Assembly: GCF_001435375.1 (NCBI RefSeq)
Contig: NZ_AYYZ01000015.1
Location: forward strand, 1 to 35,676
Length of the DNA stretch: 35,676 bases
Source: Ligilactobacillus araffinosus DSM 20653
GTDB lineage: Bacteria; Bacillota; Bacilli; Lactobacillales; Lactobacillaceae
Direction of reading: 5' to 3'
Below, one piece after another: positions 33,775 through 35,676 of the stretch. Made by a program: the position numbers and the translations under genes. How positions within the stretch are numbered: the first letter of the stretch is position 1; every line of letters begins with the position of its first letter. The notes beneath the pieces are model-generated. The model saw only the letters and a program-made list of their open reading frames with translations. It was not told where the DNA came from and did no database searches.

Positions 33775-35094
33775 CTACATTACGTTCTTTTGCATCTTTT
33801 TAATTTTAACAACTGATACAATCAAAAGTGCGAAACCAATTACAATGCATGCTAACATAACTTCCCAGGCAATTGTAAAGTTTGTCATTCCTTTGATTAT
33901 TCCAAATAATGGTGCACCAATCGCAAACCCGATTGCGTATGACAACCCAACTAAACCAAGCATGACTCCTTCTTCTTTTTTACCGAATAAGTCTTTTGCC
34001 ATGAAGGCTGGTCCTGACATATAACTGAAAACTGCCAAACCGCAGAATACTGCATATAACATTCCGCTTGCTTTTCCTAAGCCACTACCATATGGTTGGA
34101 AACTTGCAAGAATCATCATTAAAACAGATAAAGTATACATTGCAGCGGCATATGTCATTGCTTTAGCAGTTCCAAGTTTATCAAAAAGAATTCCACCACT
34201 AACATTACCGATTAAGCATCCAACTCCAAAGACCATTCCAACTTCACCAACAGTGCTAAAACTTAATTTAGTATCTAGGAAAGCTGCATAGTCTTCAATT
34301 AAAGTAGCTAATCCAATTCCAGCAATTAAAAATCCAATACTAAATACCCAGAACCAAGGCATCTTCATAACTTCTTTAGCTGTCCAGCCTTCAAATTCTT
34401 TAGCTCTTGCGGCTTCAGCATTTTTCTTAGCTTCTTCAAGTTCAGCCTTTGTTGCAACAATTTCATTATCTTTCGGTGTCCGAATGAATAAAACAACAAT
34501 TAAGCCGATAATGAAGAGCATTCCAGCAAAAATAAAGAACGGTGCCATTGATTTCAAGTGACCAGTCTTCGTTCCACCAATCATATATGAAGCTAACAAC
34601 TTTTGAGTGAATGGTTGCAAGAAAATATTTCCAATTGATCCACCACAAAAGGCAATACCCAAAGCAGTGCCTCGACCCTTTCCTGGGAACCAGTGGTTAA
34701 TTACCCAAGGAACACCTTGTCCAGAATAAAAGGTTGAACCAATCATACATAAAATTGCTGCCCCGTAAAATTCTGGTAATTTTGAGCTAATTCCAAAAAG
34801 AATGAAAGATATTGTTGAAATAATGATCCCAACCATATACATTAATTTGAAATTAAATTTAGCCAACCATTTACCAATAAATGGTGAAGCTACTGATGCA
34901 GCAACCGCCCCAAAAGTAAATACCAATGAATATGAAGCTAAATTAAAGTGAAATGTATTAACTAATGGGTGAACAAATAATGGCTGAATGTTTTGAGCAA
35001 TTCCATAAGGAATAGCCTGCGTAAACATACATAGGAAAATCATGAAATACTTATAAGCGTTACTTACAGGTTTCTTTTCGCTTACTGTATCCAT
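33775..35094 (-). CDS. MFS transporter, possibly for conjugated bile salts
   Basis: A 439-residue major facilitator with 12 hydrophobic helices and a central cytoplasmic loop (AELEEAKKNAEAARAKEFEGW) between helices 6 and 7. The first half carries GQGVPWVINHWFPGKGRGTALGIAFCGG, like the oxalate/formate-type MFS group. The start is the ATG at 35094 after AGAGGG; the upstream ATG at 35136 has no ribosome site. It lies directly upstream of bsh on the same strand. In Lactobacillus johnsonii MFS proteins CbsT1/CbsT2 next to a bile salt hydrolase gene take up taurocholate, so this could be a CbsT-like carrier; the substrate is inferred. Confidence 0.82.
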   Translation of the reverse strand: MDTVSEKKPVSNAYKYFMIFLCMFTQAIPYGIAQNIQPLFVHPLVNTFHFNLASYSLVFTFGAVAASVASPFIGKWLAKFNFKLMYMVGIIISTISFILFGISSKLPEFYGAAILCMIGSTFYSGQGVPWVINHWFPGKGRGTALGIAFCGGSIGNIFLQPFTQKLLASYMIGGTKTGHLKSMAPFFIFAGMLFIIGLIVVLFIRTPKDNEIVATKAELEEAKKNAEAARAKEFEGWTAKEVMKMPWFWVFSIGFLIAGIGLATLIEDYAAFLDTKLSFSTVGEVGMVFGVGCLIGNVSGGILFDKLGTAKAMTYAAAMYTLSVLMMILASFQPYGSGLGKASGMLYAVFCGLAVFSYMSGPAFMAKDLFGKKEEGVMLGLVGLSYAIGFAIGAPLFGIIKGMTNFTIAWEVMLACIVIGFALLIVSVVKIKKMQKNVM

Positions 35095-35574
35095 AATGCA
35101 AACCCTCTTTCTAAAAATAAAAAAATATAATTGCAATAAAACTTAATGGATATTTATATTTTGTCAAATTTATAATAATTAGGCATATCAAAAATATCCT
35201 AAGTCATATTTTAACAAACGCTATTATTGCACAGTTACCTAGTAAGCGTCAAAAAATAAATCTTAGAAGTTTGATAAGTTTTAATTAATTTATATCGGTA
35301 ATATTAATTTGTGAATACAGGAAGCGATTACATCACGAATTATAACTTTGTAATTAACTCCATAATTTATTATTCACTTAATTATTTTTTATTATTATAA
35401 GTTATTAAAATTATAATAATAATTAAATGAGCTAATGGTTAATAATATTAATTATTAGCTATTAAATATAAAGAATCGATTAATTGTTATAAAATAATTT
35501 CATTATATTATTTGTATTAATCTGAACATTAATAAATTTTATTTAAATTCATTATCAATATATTTATTTGGAGT
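35095..35574. other. AT-rich intergenic region without a recognisable gene
   Basis: About 480 bases, strongly A+T. It must carry the MFS promoter; TTGACA on the minus strand (35162-35167) is the only strong -35, and its -10 is weak. An inverted repeat GCTAAT / ATTAGC (35431-35436, 35454-35459) is the clearest structure. I see no open reading frame with a ribosome site, no tRNA and no insertion sequence. Confidence 0.6.
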
Positions 35575-35601
35575 AAAAAAATAGACCGCACTTCTGCGGT
35601 C
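35575..35601 (-). terminator. Terminator of the rRNA operon
   Basis: On the minus strand GACCGCA GAAG TGCGGTC (7-bp stem, GNRA-type GAAG loop) followed by TATTTTTTT. It lies 21 bases after the 5S 3' end, so no tRNA gene follows 5S in this operon. Confidence 0.88.
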
Positions 35602-35622
35602 CGTTTCCAATCTAATTTCTTA

Positions 35623-35676
35623 AGCACGGCAACTTCCTACCCTCGCAGGAGGCGTTCCTCCAACTACTATCGGCGT
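35623..35676 (-). rRNA. rrf: 5S ribosomal RNA, 3' part
   Basis: On the minus strand the sequence ACGCCGATAGTAGTTGG, GGAGGAACGCCTCC (helix IV), TGCGAGGGTAGG and GTTGCCGTGCT are the conserved 3' half of lactobacillus 5S rRNA. The window ends inside the gene, so the 5' half and the rest of the operon lie to the right. Confidence 0.92.

Noticed and set aside
35095-35574. Hidden insertion sequence or small gene in the AT-rich gap
   Set aside because: No terminal inverted repeats, no open frame of useful length with a ribosome site, and uniform high A+T.
35602-35622. A tRNA gene between 5S and the rRNA terminator
   Set aside because: Only 21 bases separate the 5S end from the hairpin.

Overview
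The window reads as a stretch of chromosome from a low-GC Gram-positive of the family Lactobacillaceae, probably a gut or food lactobacillus. Genes pointing that way are two LysM proteins with an Apf-type C-terminus, a bile salt hydrolase beside an MFS carrier, a ScrA/ScrB/ScrR sucrose locus, an hrtRBA-type heme efflux operon, a nucleoside deoxyribosyltransferase and strong Shine-Dalgarno sites throughout. I did not assign a species. Both ends touch rRNA operons on the minus strand. The left end holds tandem promoters and the leader of an rRNA operon that runs off the window. The right end holds the 3' end of a 5S rRNA gene and its terminator. The window is therefore the interval between two co-directional rRNA operons, and most genes follow their direction.

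Layout. 1-240: rRNA leader and tandem promoters, back to back with a gtrA-family promoter. 274-5618: GtrA-like membrane protein, then (minus) sbcD-sbcC and a YdjM-like membrane hydrolase. 5723-6901: ackA. 7241-9823: two convergent LysM/Apf-like secreted proteins enclosing a cytochrome b5-like protein, a deoxyribosyltransferase and a small membrane protein. The two paralogues share a 42-bp exact inverted repeat. 10199-13314: TVP38-family membrane protein, then a regulator-permease-ATPase operon that I read as hrtRBA, with two identical 13-bp palindromic operators. 13384-15349: corA and a decayed CPBP-protease gene carrying one frameshift and three in-frame amber codons. 15405-21412: guaB, two paralogous tyrosine phosphatases flanking a CNNM/CorC-type membrane protein, an unrecognised soluble protein and an L,D-transpeptidase-fold protein that lacks its catalytic residues. 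21479-24147: an ABC-F ATPase behind a dedicated promoter, a 46-codon gene and an intrinsic terminator (a possible attenuator), then a TerC-family protein. 24246-27647: XRE regulator, multi-pass membrane protein, secreted NagZ-like GH3 enzyme, DegV. 27955-32651: sucrose PTS scrA divergent from scrB-scrR, with mirror-image operators over both -35 boxes. 32728-35094: bile salt hydrolase and an MFS carrier. 35095-35580: AT-rich, no gene seen.

The genes cover DNA double-strand-end processing (SbcCD), acetate/ATP formation (AckA), purine and nucleoside metabolism (GuaB, Ndt), envelope work (Apf-like proteins, LDT-fold protein, NagZ), metal and heme handling (CorA, CNNM, TerC, HrtRBA), sucrose use and bile tolerance. 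For many genes I moved the start to an internal codon with a properly spaced ribosome binding site. All function calls come from motif recognition and recall of families; no database search was possible.
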